64,000 bases of DNA from Roseateles_B sp041913905 (GTDB lineage Bacteria > Pseudomonadota > Gammaproteobacteria > Burkholderiales > Burkholderiaceae_C). The stretch lies in contig JAYSEK010000031.1 of the NCBI GenBank assembly GCA_041913905.1, forward strand, positions 3,729 to 67,728. Direction: 5' to 3'. Positions 1 through 9,621 of this stretch are shown here, in pieces (the first letter of the stretch is position 1; every line of letters starts with the position of its first letter). The notes under the pieces were generated by a model that saw only the letters and a list, made by a program, of their open reading frames with translations, was not told where the DNA came from and ran no database searches. The translations under genes were made by a program, and so were the position numbers.

Positions 1-1
1 C

Positions 2-1048
2 AGCCCGGACGCCTTCGTGGCCTTCGATGCGCAGGGCATCGTCCACTACGCGAGCGCGGCCTTCGAGACGCTCACCGGCTGCGAGATCGCCGACATCCTC
101 GGCCTGGACACCGCCGGTCTGTCGCGCCGCCTGCAGGCGCGCTGCGTCGAATCCCAGGCGGCCCTGTGCATCGACCAGCTCGTCGGGCGCCGGCAGACCA
201 TCGAGCTGGCCCAGCCGCGCGATCGCGTGCTGGAGCTGGCGCTGCATCGCGGCAGCGGGGCGGCCATCCGCCAGGTGCTGCATATCCGCGACCTCAGCCA
301 CCAGGTCGCGCTGGACCGCCTCAAGAGCGAGTTCGTCACCACCGCCGCTCATGAGCTGCGCACGCCCATGACCAGCATCTACGGCTTCTCAGAGCTGCTG
401 CTGATGCGCACGCCCTCGCCTGAGCGGCTCAGGGACGTGCTGGAGCGCATCCACCGCCAGAGCGAAGCGATGATGCACATCCTCAACGAGCTGCTGGACC
501 TCTCCCGCATGGAGGCCCGACGCGCCAAGGACTTCCAGTTCGAGCAGCTGGCCCTGGCGCCCGTGCTCATGGAACTGGTGCAGGACTTCCAGCCCGCCGA
601 CGGCCGCGAACCGCCTCGCCTGCAGCTGGCCCCGGACCTCCACGACGCGCAGGTGCGCATCGACCGGGCCAAGCTGCTGCAGGCGCTGCGCAACGTGCTG
701 TCCAACGCCTACAAGTACTCGCCGGGCGGCGGCGAGGTGCTGGTGCGGCTTAGTCGGACAGCGGGCGAAGAAGGCACGCAGTTGGAGATCGCCGTGCAGG
801 ACCACGGCATCGGCATGACGGCCGAGGAGCTGAGCCATGTCAGCGAGCGCTTCTACCGCGCCGACCGCTCCGGCGCCATCGCCGGCACCGGGCTCGGCAT
901 GGCCATCGTCCGCGAAATCATCGAGCTGATGGAGGGGCGCCTGTCGATCAGCAGCGTGCCCGGCGAAGGCAGCTGCGTCAGCTTGCGCCTGCCCGAACGA
1001 GCCGCCGCAAGCCAGCCTGGCGCGCTGGCGCGGCCGGTCATGCCCTGA
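2..1048 (+). CDS. PAS-domain sensor histidine kinase (5' end outside the window)
   Basis: The reading frame is open to the left edge. The first visible residues, SPDAFVAFDAQG, are a typical start of a PAS domain, so the true start lies upstream and the in-frame GTG at 17 is not the start. After the PAS domain comes a HisKA dimerisation helix with the H-box AAHELRTPMTS (phospho-acceptor His codon at 350). A HATPase_c domain follows, with an N-box (NVLSNAYKYSP), a G1 box (DHGIGM) and a G2 box (GTGLGMAI). No receiver domain follows. This is an orthodox kinase that autophosphorylates on His and passes the phosphate to a response regulator, which is not visible here. The signal it senses cannot be read from the fragment. 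Confidence 0.9.
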   Translation, partial: SPDAFVAFDAQGIVHYASAAFETLTGCEIADILGLDTAGLSRRLQARCVESQAALCIDQLVGRRQTIELAQPRDRVLELALHRGSGAAIRQVLHIRDLSHQVALDRLKSEFVTTAAHELRTPMTSIYGFSELLLMRTPSPERLRDVLERIHRQSEAMMHILNELLDLSRMEARRAKDFQFEQLALAPVLMELVQDFQPADGREPPRLQLAPDLHDAQVRIDRAKLLQALRNVLSNAYKYSPGGGEVLVRLSRTAGEEGTQLEIAVQDHGIGMTAEELSHVSERFYRADRSGAIAGTGLGMAIVREIIELMEGRLSISSVPGEGSCVSLRLPERAAASQPGALARPVMP

Positions 1049-1106
1049 CGGACCTGGCGGCCTCCCCGGGAGACCCCGAGCACCCGCAACGCCCTCACCC
1101 CTCAAG

Positions 1107-1637
1107 TCAGGACGAGGCCCCGCCCTGCATCATGGCGCGCCACTGCTGGCGCCAGCGCTTGAAGAGCTGCTTCAGCTGGCGTTTGAGTGCCCGGGCCTGG
1201 CGCCACAGCAGCGTGGCATGCAGCCAGTCCAGCAGGCGCTGCTTCCAGGCCACCCATCGGCCATAGAGCCGGGCAAACCAGGGCAGGGCCATCAGGGCGG
1301 GCTGGGTCAGCAGGAAGAGGCGGGCCAGCAGGGCCGTGCCGCCGAACTTGACCGCAAGAATCAGCACCACCCCCCAGAGGGCGCGTCCCGACGCCATCAG
1401 CCAGACGGCCAGCAGCTTGACGGGAATGGCCAGCAGGAAAGGCAGGGCCAGCACGACCAGCGCCGGACCGGGCGGCAGGCTCCGGATGCGGTCTTCCAGC
1501 CGTTTTAGCGGCGGCCACTGGGCCAGCCAGGCCATCAGCCGCTGCAGGGGCACCCAGCCCCACTCCTCGAAGAGGATGAGCAGGGCCATCAGCAGACGGC
1601 CCAGCCAGCGCAGCGGTGCGATCAGCAGCTTGAGCAT
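1107..1637 (-). CDS. Small multi-pass membrane protein of unknown function
   Basis: This 176-residue protein follows tgt on the same strand with an 87-bp gap, so co-transcription is possible. I chose the ATG at 1637 (MLKLLIAPL) because the residues before it in the longer frame are not membrane-like. It has about three hydrophobic segments (roughly residues 5-30, 55-85 and 88-118) and an Arg/Lys/Trp-rich C-terminal tail that is probably cytoplasmic and amphipathic. I do not recognise a family. In many Proteobacteria the gene after tgt is yajC; this protein is too long and has too many membrane segments to be YajC. Confidence 0.7.
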   Translation of the reverse strand: MLKLLIAPLRWLGRLLMALLILFEEWGWVPLQRLMAWLAQWPPLKRLEDRIRSLPPGPALVVLALPFLLAIPVKLLAVWLMASGRALWGVVLILAVKFGGTALLARLFLLTQPALMALPWFARLYGRWVAWKQRLLDWLHATLLWRQARALKRQLKQLFKRWRQQWRAMMQGGASS

Positions 1638-1724
1638 GGACTCATGATGCGCCGCGGGGCGCCCTCTGCCAAAAGCCATGCACACCCAAAGAAGCAGCGT
1701 TCATGGCCTGCCCTCGCCAGCGGT

Positions 1725-2885
<1,161 letters not shown>

Positions 2886-3042
2886 GGGGCGATTGTCTCA
2901 GAGGGCCTGCGCCCGCCAAGTGCCACCCGAAGGTGCGCGAAAGCCATCGGCCGTTTGGCCGATGGGCAGTCTGGGCGGGCCTCGGCAGACTCGCGGGCAT
3001 CCGCGGCACCTCCGCCGCAAAACCCCGGATGACGAGCCTTCC

Positions 3043-4878
3043 ATGAAGCAAACCCTGATCACGACCGCCCTGGTAGCCAGCCTTGCCGCATGCGGCGGCG
3101 GTGGTGGCGGCGCCCCCACGCCCACGCCCACGCCCACGCCCACGCCAACGCCCACACCGACGCCCACACCGACGCCCACGCCCACGCCCACGCCCACCCC
3201 ACAAAAGCTCAGCGGAACGGCAGCGGCCGGCCTGCCCATCGTCGGCAGCGTCACCGTCAAGGACGCCACCGGCAAGACGGTCACCGCCCCCATCGACAAC
3301 GGCAGCTACTCCGTGGACGTCACCGGCCTGACGGCACCCTTCATGCTGCGCGCCAGCGGCATGGTGGGCGACCGCGAATACGTGATCCATTCCGCCGCCA
3401 CGTCGGCCGACGTCAACGCCACGCTCAACATCACGCCGCTGACCGATCTGGTCGTCGCCAACGTGGCCGGCCAGCTCGCCGCTCACCACTTTGACGCGGG
3501 CCAGTTTGCCGGACTGAGCAAGGCCGAGCTGGACGCGGAAGCGGCGCAGCTGCGCACCCGCCTGCTGCCCATGCTGCAGGCCATGGGCGTGGACGCGGCC
3601 ACGGATCTGCTGCGCACGCCTTTCACCCCGCTGTCCAGCGCACTGGACAAGACGCTGGACGCGATCCGCGTCACCGTGGATCCGAGCACGCAGGTGGCCA
3701 CGCTGACCAACATCGTCACCCAGCAGCGCATCACCGACGACCTCAAGACCAAGGCGGCCGCCGAGGCCAATGCCGCCAAGATGGACGACACCGCCAACCT
3801 GGCCACCGCCAAGGACGACGTCCCCGCCATCCGTGCGAGCGTCAAGGGTTTCTTCGACCTCTTTGCCAAGGGCCTGCCTTCCGCGGCAGCGCTCAAGGCC
3901 CTGACCACCAGCGACTTTCTGCTGAACGACGCCAGCAGCGATGACTGGGCCGCCTGGGCGTCCGCCAATGCGCAGCTGGTGGGCAACACGGCACCCGAGG
4001 TGGTGGTGCAGCGCATCGACTACAGCGACCCCGCCCGCGCCATCGCCGAGGTGAGCTTCGTCGTCCACAGCGCCCAGGGCGTCCCGCAGGACATCGCCAA
4101 GCGCTTCCTGCTCGCCAAGGGAAGCGACAAGGTCTGGCGCCTGCATGGCAACCAGCGCAAGCTGGACATCAACGCCTCCGCCCACCATGTGCTGGGGCAG
4201 GACGGCTGCATGTACAGCGGCCTGGAGTTCTGGATCGAGGACAACAACCGCGCCAATTCCAGCAACGTGAGCTATGTGGTCATCAAGGGTCCGGGCCTGC
4301 CGGCCAGCGGCGTGCGCCTCAATGCACCGGCGGGGGCCGATCACTGGCTCTTCGACGCCTCGGTCGGCCAGCCCGGCTCCTACTACCGCATGGCCGGCAG
4401 TTGCGCCGGCAGCCCGCAGTCCGGCGACGCCGTCATCGCGGCCATCCCGGACCAGGCCGAGTATGAGATTCGCGCCTACACCAGCGCAGGCGCTCCGGTG
4501 GCGCTGAACAGCAGCGGCATTTACCGCGAGACGGTCGCCCGCCGCCCGCTGACGCAAGCCGAACTCAAGACCTCGCTGTTCCCCCGCATCACCGCGCCGA
4601 CAACGCTCAAGGGCTATGCCGGCGGCTCGCTCAGCATCTCGGCCACCAACCTGCCGGCGGGGCGCGCCGGCTGGGTGTTCGTGAACCAGCAAACCAGCAA
4701 GGGCAACTACCGCGAGGCCGAGGGCGACACGCAAATCAGCGGCAGCGGCACCTTGAGCGCCACGCTGAGCCTGGGCGCCGTGCCCGCCGGCGACACGGTC
4801 ACGCGCACCGAGCTGCGCGTGCAGGGCACCGACGCCTTCTGGCGCCGCTTCATGACCCTGATGGCCGACGGCCAGTAA
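3043..4878 (+). CDS. Lipoprotein with (Pro-Thr)n linker and carboxypeptidase-regulatory-like domain
   Basis: The predicted product is 611 residues. The start at 3043 gives a clean type II signal peptide ending in the lipobox LAAC (Cys17), followed by a glycine run and an uninterrupted Pro-Thr repeat (residues 25-53). Gly at +2 favours outer-membrane sorting. The next ~80 residues (LSGTAAAGLPIVGSVTV...) resemble the beta-sandwich carboxypeptidase-regulatory fold common in Burkholderiales lipoproteins. A helical stretch and a further beta-rich C-terminal part follow, which I cannot assign. No catalytic motif is visible. It probably acts at the cell surface or in the periplasm. The stop codon is duplicated by a 9-bp repeat. 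Confidence 0.8.
   Translation: MKQTLITTALVASLAACGGGGGGAPTPTPTPTPTPTPTPTPTPTPTPTPTPTPQKLSGTAAAGLPIVGSVTVKDATGKTVTAPIDNGSYSVDVTGLTAPFMLRASGMVGDREYVIHSAATSADVNATLNITPLTDLVVANVAGQLAAHHFDAGQFAGLSKAELDAEAAQLRTRLLPMLQAMGVDAATDLLRTPFTPLSSALDKTLDAIRVTVDPSTQVATLTNIVTQQRITDDLKTKAAAEANAAKMDDTANLATAKDDVPAIRASVKGFFDLFAKGLPSAAALKALTTSDFLLNDASSDDWAAWASANAQLVGNTAPEVVVQRIDYSDPARAIAEVSFVVHSAQGVPQDIAKRFLLAKGSDKVWRLHGNQRKLDINASAHHVLGQDGCMYSGLEFWIEDNNRANSSNVSYVVIKGPGLPASGVRLNAPAGADHWLFDASVGQPGSYYRMAGSCAGSPQSGDAVIAAIPDQAEYEIRAYTSAGAPVALNSSGIYRETVARRPLTQAELKTSLFPRITAPTTLKGYAGGSLSISATNLPAGRAGWVFVNQQTSKGNYREAEGDTQISGSGTLSATLSLGAVPAGDTVTRTELRVQGTDAFWRRFMTLMADGQ
3115..3201 (+). repeat. Hexanucleotide tandem repeat encoding a Pro-Thr linker
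   Basis: About fourteen tandem copies of CCCACG and close variants encode alternating Pro-Thr directly after the lipobox and Gly run. Because the unit is 6 bp, copy-number change would alter linker length without a frameshift. Confidence 0.95.
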
Positions 4879-4887
4879 GGCCAGTAA
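4870..4887 (+). repeat. 9-bp direct repeat that duplicates a stop codon
   Basis: The unit GGCCAGTAA occurs twice in tandem, so the lipoprotein gene ends in two in-frame TAA codons nine bases apart. It looks like a recent slippage duplication. Confidence 0.85.
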
Positions 4888-4958
4888 GGCCGCAAAGCGG
4901 CACAAGTCCTCACCGCCTCCCGGAGCCGCCTCTCCGGGGACGAAGATAATGCGGGGCC

Positions 4959-5588
4959 ATGAAGGTCCTGCTCGTCGACGACCATCCGCTGATCCGCGAA
5001 GGGCTGGCCGTGCTGCTGGCCCAGTTGGGCCCGACCGTGCAATGCCTGCAGGCGGGCAGCCTCGCTGAGGCGCTGGATCAGGCCCATGTTCACCGCCCCC
5101 TGGATTTGCTCTTGCTGGACCTGGGCCTGAAGGACGCGCAGGGCCTGCAGGGCCTGGCGCAGGTTCGCGCGGCCCTGCCCGAGCTCCCGCTCGTCGTGAT
5201 CTCGGGCAGTGAGCCGACGGACTGGGCCCTGCCCTGCATCGAGGCCGGCGCACAGGGCTATGTGCACAAGACCGCGGACTTCGACGTCCTGCATGCGGCC
5301 CTGGAACGGGTACTGGCTGGCGAGGTCTACCTGCCGCCCAGCGTGCTCGCAGGGGCACCGCCCACGCCGCCCGAAGACGAGCTCCCGTTCACCGAACGCC
5401 AACTCGATGTGCTGCGGCTGCTGCTCGCCGGCCAGCCCAACAAGCGCATCTGCCGCGACCTGGCCTTGTCGGAATCCACCGTCAAGACGCACCTGGCGAC
5501 GATCTTCCGCAAACTTGGCGTCAACAACCGCACCCAGGCCGTGGTGGCCGCGGCAAGGCTGCGGCTGCGCCTGCAGCCCGTCGGCTAG
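4959..5588 (+). CDS. LuxR/NarL-family response regulator
   Basis: This 209-residue protein has a receiver domain at residues 1-120 with acidic pocket Asp7/Asp8, phospho-acceptor Asp54 (LLLLDLGL) and a conserved Lys in YVHKTAD. A Pro-rich linker follows, then a LuxR-type helix-turn-helix (about residues 143-205, FTERQLDVLRLLLAGQPNKRI...SESTVKTHLATIFRKLGV). It should bind DNA when phosphorylated. It is convergent with, and overlaps by 4 bp, the hybrid kinase on the other strand, which is the obvious partner candidate although cognate pairs are more often co-directional. A 7-bp stem (4919-4938) without a T tract lies just upstream. Confidence 0.95.
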   Translation: MKVLLVDDHPLIREGLAVLLAQLGPTVQCLQAGSLAEALDQAHVHRPLDLLLLDLGLKDAQGLQGLAQVRAALPELPLVVISGSEPTDWALPCIEAGAQGYVHKTADFDVLHAALERVLAGEVYLPPSVLAGAPPTPPEDELPFTERQLDVLRLLLAGQPNKRICRDLALSESTVKTHLATIFRKLGVNNRTQAVVAAARLRLRLQPVG

Positions 5589-7897
5589 GACGGTTCTGCA
5601 GCCGGCGTACCAGCCTCCGCCAGCGGCAGCAGCGTCAGCAGACGCTTCAGCAGCATGTCCGGCCTGAAAGGCTTGTGCAGCACCGGCAGACCGGCTGCCG
5701 CCAGCATCTGGAGCTCGTCGGGCGCACTGTCGCCGGTGATGATCAAGGCCGGGAGCTGCGGCCATCGCTGGCGCAAGGCCTGCAGCAGTTGATCGCCGCG
5801 CAATCCTGGCAGGCGCAGATCCGTCAGCAGAAGGTCCGGGGCGCGGCCGGAGGTCGCCATCAGTGCAAAGGCATCGGTGTCGCGCTCGCCGACCCAGGTC
5901 TCGGCGCCCCAGGCCCGCAGCTGCAGGTCCAGTGCTTCGCGCAGCAGCGCATCGTCCTCGATCAACAACAGGCAGCGCCCGCGCAGCGAGGCCACAGGCA
6001 GCCCCGCAGCTGCCACGGGCTGCAGCGCCGGGGCGGCCGCGTCCAATGCGGTCAGCCCAAAACAAGTGCCCTTGCCCACGCGTGAACGCAGGCTCAGCGG
6101 ATGGCGCAGGCGCTCGGCGGCGCGCTGCACGATGGCCAGCCCCAGGCCCACGCCGCGGCTGCGCTCGCGCGCCGGGTTGTCCAGCTGCACAAAGGCCTCG
6201 AAGATGCGCGCCTGCTGCTCCGGCGGGATGCCAGGGCCTGTGTCCCAGATCTCCACGCGCCAGGCGCCGGCCGCGCGCCTGGTGCCGACCAGCACGCCGC
6301 CGTGCCGTGTATGGCGAATCGCATTGCCGACCAGGTTGCGCAACACCTGCTCCAGCAGCACCGGATCGGAGTAGACGACGGCTGACGTGGGCCGCAGCCG
6401 CAGTCGCAAGCCCCGCTGGCGCGCCTCTTCCGCCAGGTGCAGGGCCATGGCATCGAACAGCGGCTGCAGTGGCACGGGCTGGCAGCGCGGCTCGGCGCTG
6501 GCCGAGTCGAGCCGGGAGAGATCCAGCAAGCCCTTCAGCAAGGCCTCCAGCGCCCCCGCAGCCTCATGGGCGCGGTCCAGCAAGTGCCGCTGCCGCGGCT
6601 CCTGAGCCTGCTGGCGTGCCAGTCCAACCAGCAGACCGATGGCCGAGACCGGCTGGCGCAAATCGTGGCTGGCGGCATCCAGGAAGCGCGACTTGGCCTC
6701 GTGGGACTCCGCAAGCTCGCGCGTCCGGTCCGCCACGCGCTGCTCCAGCTCATGCTTGGCGCGTTCTTCGGCGTTGAGCCCTTGCACCATCCGGCGGATC
6801 AGCAGCAGCGCGAAAGCCATCAGCGCCAAGGGCACTGTCCAGGGCATCCAGTACTGATCCACCAGCTGCGAGTGCCCCGTCAGGAAGAGGTAGTCATGCA
6901 GACCCGAAGCCAGCACCGCGGCGACCCCGAAGGCAAAACCCTGCGACATGGCATCGCGCCTGCGCCAGCACGTCCACCACAGCAAGGTGGCCGGCACCAG
7001 ACCCGCGACCATCAGCATGGGATAGACCCAGGCGCGGAAGGTGGGCAGCGCGCCCCTCGGCGCCAGCACCGCGCCCGCCGCCAGCAGCAGGCCCACACAG
7101 GCCCAGGTGACGACGTGCCAGCGGCGCGCACTGCGCTCCGACCAGGCCAGGCCCAGCTCCATGAACAGCGCCACCGTCAGGACCTGGGCGGCAAAGAAGA
7201 ACCAGCTGTTCCAGTGGGCCGCCAGGGTGGACCAGCTCATGCCGTACGCCACATTGCGCACGCTGTTGAGCAGCAGCAGCAAGCCAAACCAGCCCATCAC
7301 GCGTTCACTGCGACGCACCAGCCAGATGACGAGGATCAGCAGTGCGAAGGTCGTGCCGCCCATGTTCATCCACAGCGGCAGCACCTCGCCCCACAGCAGC
7401 TCGCGCTCCATCTGCTGCTTCAGGTCCGCCTGCGGCCCGAAATCCACGGCGGCCATGCCGCCCCGCCGCTGCGGCTCAAGCACCAGCTCCAGCACATTGC
7501 CGCCAGGCTTCAGCAAACCTGCCGGCAATGGCACCCACAACGGCCGGGGCAAGCCGCGCTGCCGCATCAGCACCGGGGGGGTCGCCTGCAGCAGCTGCCC
7601 GTTCAGTCTCAAGGCCAGCGGCTCGCTGACACGTTCGATATGCAAGGCCCAGTCTGGTGTTGCGCCTGGCACGTCGAACCGGAGCCGGTAGCCGATGCCC
7701 TGCTCGGGGAACGCTCGCAGGCGATGCTGCCAGGACTCGGGCAGCGATACGGCCTCGCAGACCTCCAGCAGGCGCCCGTCCTGCCCCAGCTCGCAGCGCT
7801 GTGCTCGCTCCAGGCGCAGCACCTGCCCCCCTGCCCCGACCGCTGCCGGCATTGCCATCAGCCACAGCAGCGCGGCCAGCACCAGAATTCGTCCCAT
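5585..7897 (-). CDS. Hybrid sensor histidine kinase with 7TMR-DISM-like sensor and C-terminal receiver
   Basis: The ATG at 7897 gives a 770-residue protein with a signal peptide (MGRILVLAALLWLMAMPAAVGA). A longer reading frame lacks a plausible N-terminus. A periplasmic beta-rich domain (to about residue 190) resembles the 7TMR-DISM extracellular domain. About seven membrane segments follow (residues ~195-390), then a coiled coil, HisKA with the H-box AASHDLRQPVSA (His411), HATPase_c (DTGPGIPP, GVGLGLAI), and a receiver with phospho-acceptor Asp693 (LLLTDLRLPG). The DLRQP-type H-box is typical of hybrid kinases in this order. A solute-binding protein gene is divergent at 8130 and a response regulator is convergent at 4959; both are candidate partners. 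Confidence 0.93.
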   Translation of the reverse strand: MGRILVLAALLWLMAMPAAVGAGGQVLRLERAQRCELGQDGRLLEVCEAVSLPESWQHRLRAFPEQGIGYRLRFDVPGATPDWALHIERVSEPLALRLNGQLLQATPPVLMRQRGLPRPLWVPLPAGLLKPGGNVLELVLEPQRRGGMAAVDFGPQADLKQQMERELLWGEVLPLWMNMGGTTFALLILVIWLVRRSERVMGWFGLLLLLNSVRNVAYGMSWSTLAAHWNSWFFFAAQVLTVALFMELGLAWSERSARRWHVVTWACVGLLLAAGAVLAPRGALPTFRAWVYPMLMVAGLVPATLLWWTCWRRRDAMSQGFAFGVAAVLASGLHDYLFLTGHSQLVDQYWMPWTVPLALMAFALLLIRRMVQGLNAEERAKHELEQRVADRTRELAESHEAKSRFLDAASHDLRQPVSAIGLLVGLARQQAQEPRQRHLLDRAHEAAGALEALLKGLLDLSRLDSASAEPRCQPVPLQPLFDAMALHLAEEARQRGLRLRLRPTSAVVYSDPVLLEQVLRNLVGNAIRHTRHGGVLVGTRRAAGAWRVEIWDTGPGIPPEQQARIFEAFVQLDNPARERSRGVGLGLAIVQRAAERLRHPLSLRSRVGKGTCFGLTALDAAAPALQPVAAAGLPVASLRGRCLLLIEDDALLREALDLQLRAWGAETWVGERDTDAFALMATSGRAPDLLLTDLRLPGLRGDQLLQALRQRWPQLPALIITGDSAPDELQMLAAAGLPVLHKPFRPDMLLKRLLTLLPLAEAGTPAAEPS

Positions 7898-8129
7898 CCC
7901 AGCAGCGTAAGTGCCTGCGCTGCACGCCCGCAAGCGGGGACTGCCCCACCCTGGCGCCTGCGCCTCACAGGCAAATGGCCGATGGCGGCGCTCGCGCCCA
8001 TGCGCTAGGCGTTTCCCAAGCGCCCAAGGAGCGCGCTGCATGGCGGTGGCTTTTCACATCCGCCGGCGGCCCCTACACTGGCGCAAACAGGGAGACAAAG
8101 GCCAGCGGCCTCCATGCTCCTGCGCGCCC

Positions 8130-8975
8130 ATGCGTTCTCCGCTCACAAGGCCCCTGCTGCCCTTCCTGCTCGCCGCGCTGCTGAGCCTGCTGCCACCGGC
8201 AGCGCGGGCGCTTGCCGCCTGCGGCCCTTACACCCTGGCCTATTACGAGCTGGGCCTGCTCTACCACCACGACGACAACGGCGGCTTCGCGGGCATCGAC
8301 AAGGACGTCGTGGAAGCCCTGCAGGCGCGCAGCCAGTGCGAGTTCAAGACCCTCCTCGAGTCGCGCGTACGAATCTGGGACCGCATGGCCAACGGCAACC
8401 TCGACCTCAGCGTCTCCGGCATCCCCACGCCCGAGCGTGAGCAGTTCGCCGAGTTCGTGCCCTACTTCCAGACCCGCAATTTCGCCCTGATGCGCAAGGA
8501 GCTGGCCCAGCGCGTGCCCACCCCCGAGGCCTTTCTGGCCGACGCCAGCCGCAAGGCCGTGGTCGTCAAGGCCTTCCGCCATGGGCCAGGCTACGACGGC
8601 CTGATGCGCCAGCTGCGGGAGCAGGGCCGCGTGATCGAGGCCGCAGATTTCGACACCGTGCTGCGCCTCTTCCTGGCCGGCCGGGCAGACCTGATGCTGG
8701 CGCTGCCGGTGTCCTGGAGCCCCATCTTGCAGAAACCCGAGCTGATGAGCCAGCTGGCGGTGCTGGACTGGGCACCGCAGGACCGCGTCATCCACGGCCT
8801 GATCATGTCCCGCGCCCGGCTATCGGAAGCCGACCGCCAGCGCCTGCGGCTGGCCCTGGAGTCCCTGATCGCCGACGGCAGCATCGAGCTCATCTTCCGC
8901 CGCCATTTGGGCGAGCGCCTGGCCCGCGAGATGCGCCTCGATCCATCCGGCTCCGGGTCCGCCCAGCGGCGCTAG
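8130..8975 (+). CDS. Orphan periplasmic solute-binding protein (family 3-like)
   Basis: The ATG at 8130 gives 281 residues with a signal peptide (MRSPLTRPLLPFLLAALLSLLPPAARALA). The mature part shows the family 3 layout: a first strand (ACGPYTLAYYELG), an FAGIDKDVVEAL ligand-domain helix, a NGNLDLSVSGIPTPEREQF segment, and a second lobe with DTVLRLFLAGRADLML. No permease or ATPase gene is nearby. It is divergent from the hybrid kinase (232-bp gap), so it may deliver a ligand to that sensor rather than to an ABC importer; that link is inference. The ligand is unknown. Confidence 0.85.
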   Translation: MRSPLTRPLLPFLLAALLSLLPPAARALAACGPYTLAYYELGLLYHHDDNGGFAGIDKDVVEALQARSQCEFKTLLESRVRIWDRMANGNLDLSVSGIPTPEREQFAEFVPYFQTRNFALMRKELAQRVPTPEAFLADASRKAVVVKAFRHGPGYDGLMRQLREQGRVIEAADFDTVLRLFLAGRADLMLALPVSWSPILQKPELMSQLAVLDWAPQDRVIHGLIMSRARLSEADRQRLRLALESLIADGSIELIFRRHLGERLAREMRLDPSGSGSAQRR

Positions 8976-9007
8976 GGCAGCGAGGGCGGTGGAGGGACAA
9001 TGCCCCG

Positions 9008-9607
9008 ATGCCCTACAGCCTGGCCTCCCCCGTCCACAGCGAACTGATCATCAAGAAGAGCCGCTTCATCGGCTGTGTCGAGCCCTGCACGGACCGCGGC
9101 GTGGCCCAGGCTCGGGTGGCCGAGCTGAAGCAGCAGCACCCAGGTGCCGCCCATGTCTGCTGGGCTTTGCTGGCGGGCGGCCAGTCAGCCGCCAATGACG
9201 ACGGTGAACCGGGCGGCACGGCCGGCCGCCCCATGCTGGACGTGCTGCGCCACCAGGATCTGGACGGCGTGCTGGCCACCGTGGTGCGCTACTTCGGCGG
9301 CGTCAAGCTGGGGGCCGGCGGCCTGGTGCGGGCCTATACGGACAGCGTGGCCCAGGCGCTGCTTCAGGCCCAGAAAATCCCCCGCGTGCGCCAGACGCGC
9401 CTGCGCTGCACCCTGCCCTATGCGCTGGAAGGCCTGCTGCGACGTGAGATCGAGCTGGCCCAGGCTCAGCTGCTGGACGTGCAGCATGGCGCGATGGTCG
9501 AGATGCGCCTCAGCCTGCCCGAGCCGCAGGCCGGCGCCTTCCAGGCCCGGCTGAACGACGCCTGCCAGGGCCGGCTGGGCTGGCTGCAGCCGGACGAGGC
9601 GGCCTGA
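9008..9607 (+). CDS. YigZ/IMPACT family protein
   Basis: The product is 199 residues, the normal YigZ size. The N-terminal IMPACT domain is clear: SRFIGCV near the start, HVCWALLAGG, NDDGEPGGTAGRPML and VVRYFGGVKLGAGGLVRAY. The C-terminal third is the DUF1949-like domain. The family's molecular role in bacteria is not settled; a link to translation or stress response is proposed by analogy with eukaryotic IMPACT. It starts 32 bp after the solute-binding protein gene and is convergent with queA (14-bp gap). Confidence 0.93.
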   Translation: MPYSLASPVHSELIIKKSRFIGCVEPCTDRGVAQARVAELKQQHPGAAHVCWALLAGGQSAANDDGEPGGTAGRPMLDVLRHQDLDGVLATVVRYFGGVKLGAGGLVRAYTDSVAQALLQAQKIPRVRQTRLRCTLPYALEGLLRREIELAQAQLLDVQHGAMVEMRLSLPEPQAGAFQARLNDACQGRLGWLQPDEAA

Positions 9608-9621
9608 GGCCCGGCGCGGGC

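Noticed and set aside
4919..4938. Intrinsic terminator after the lipoprotein gene
   Set aside because: A 7-bp stem exists but no T tract follows; evidence is too weak to list as a terminator.
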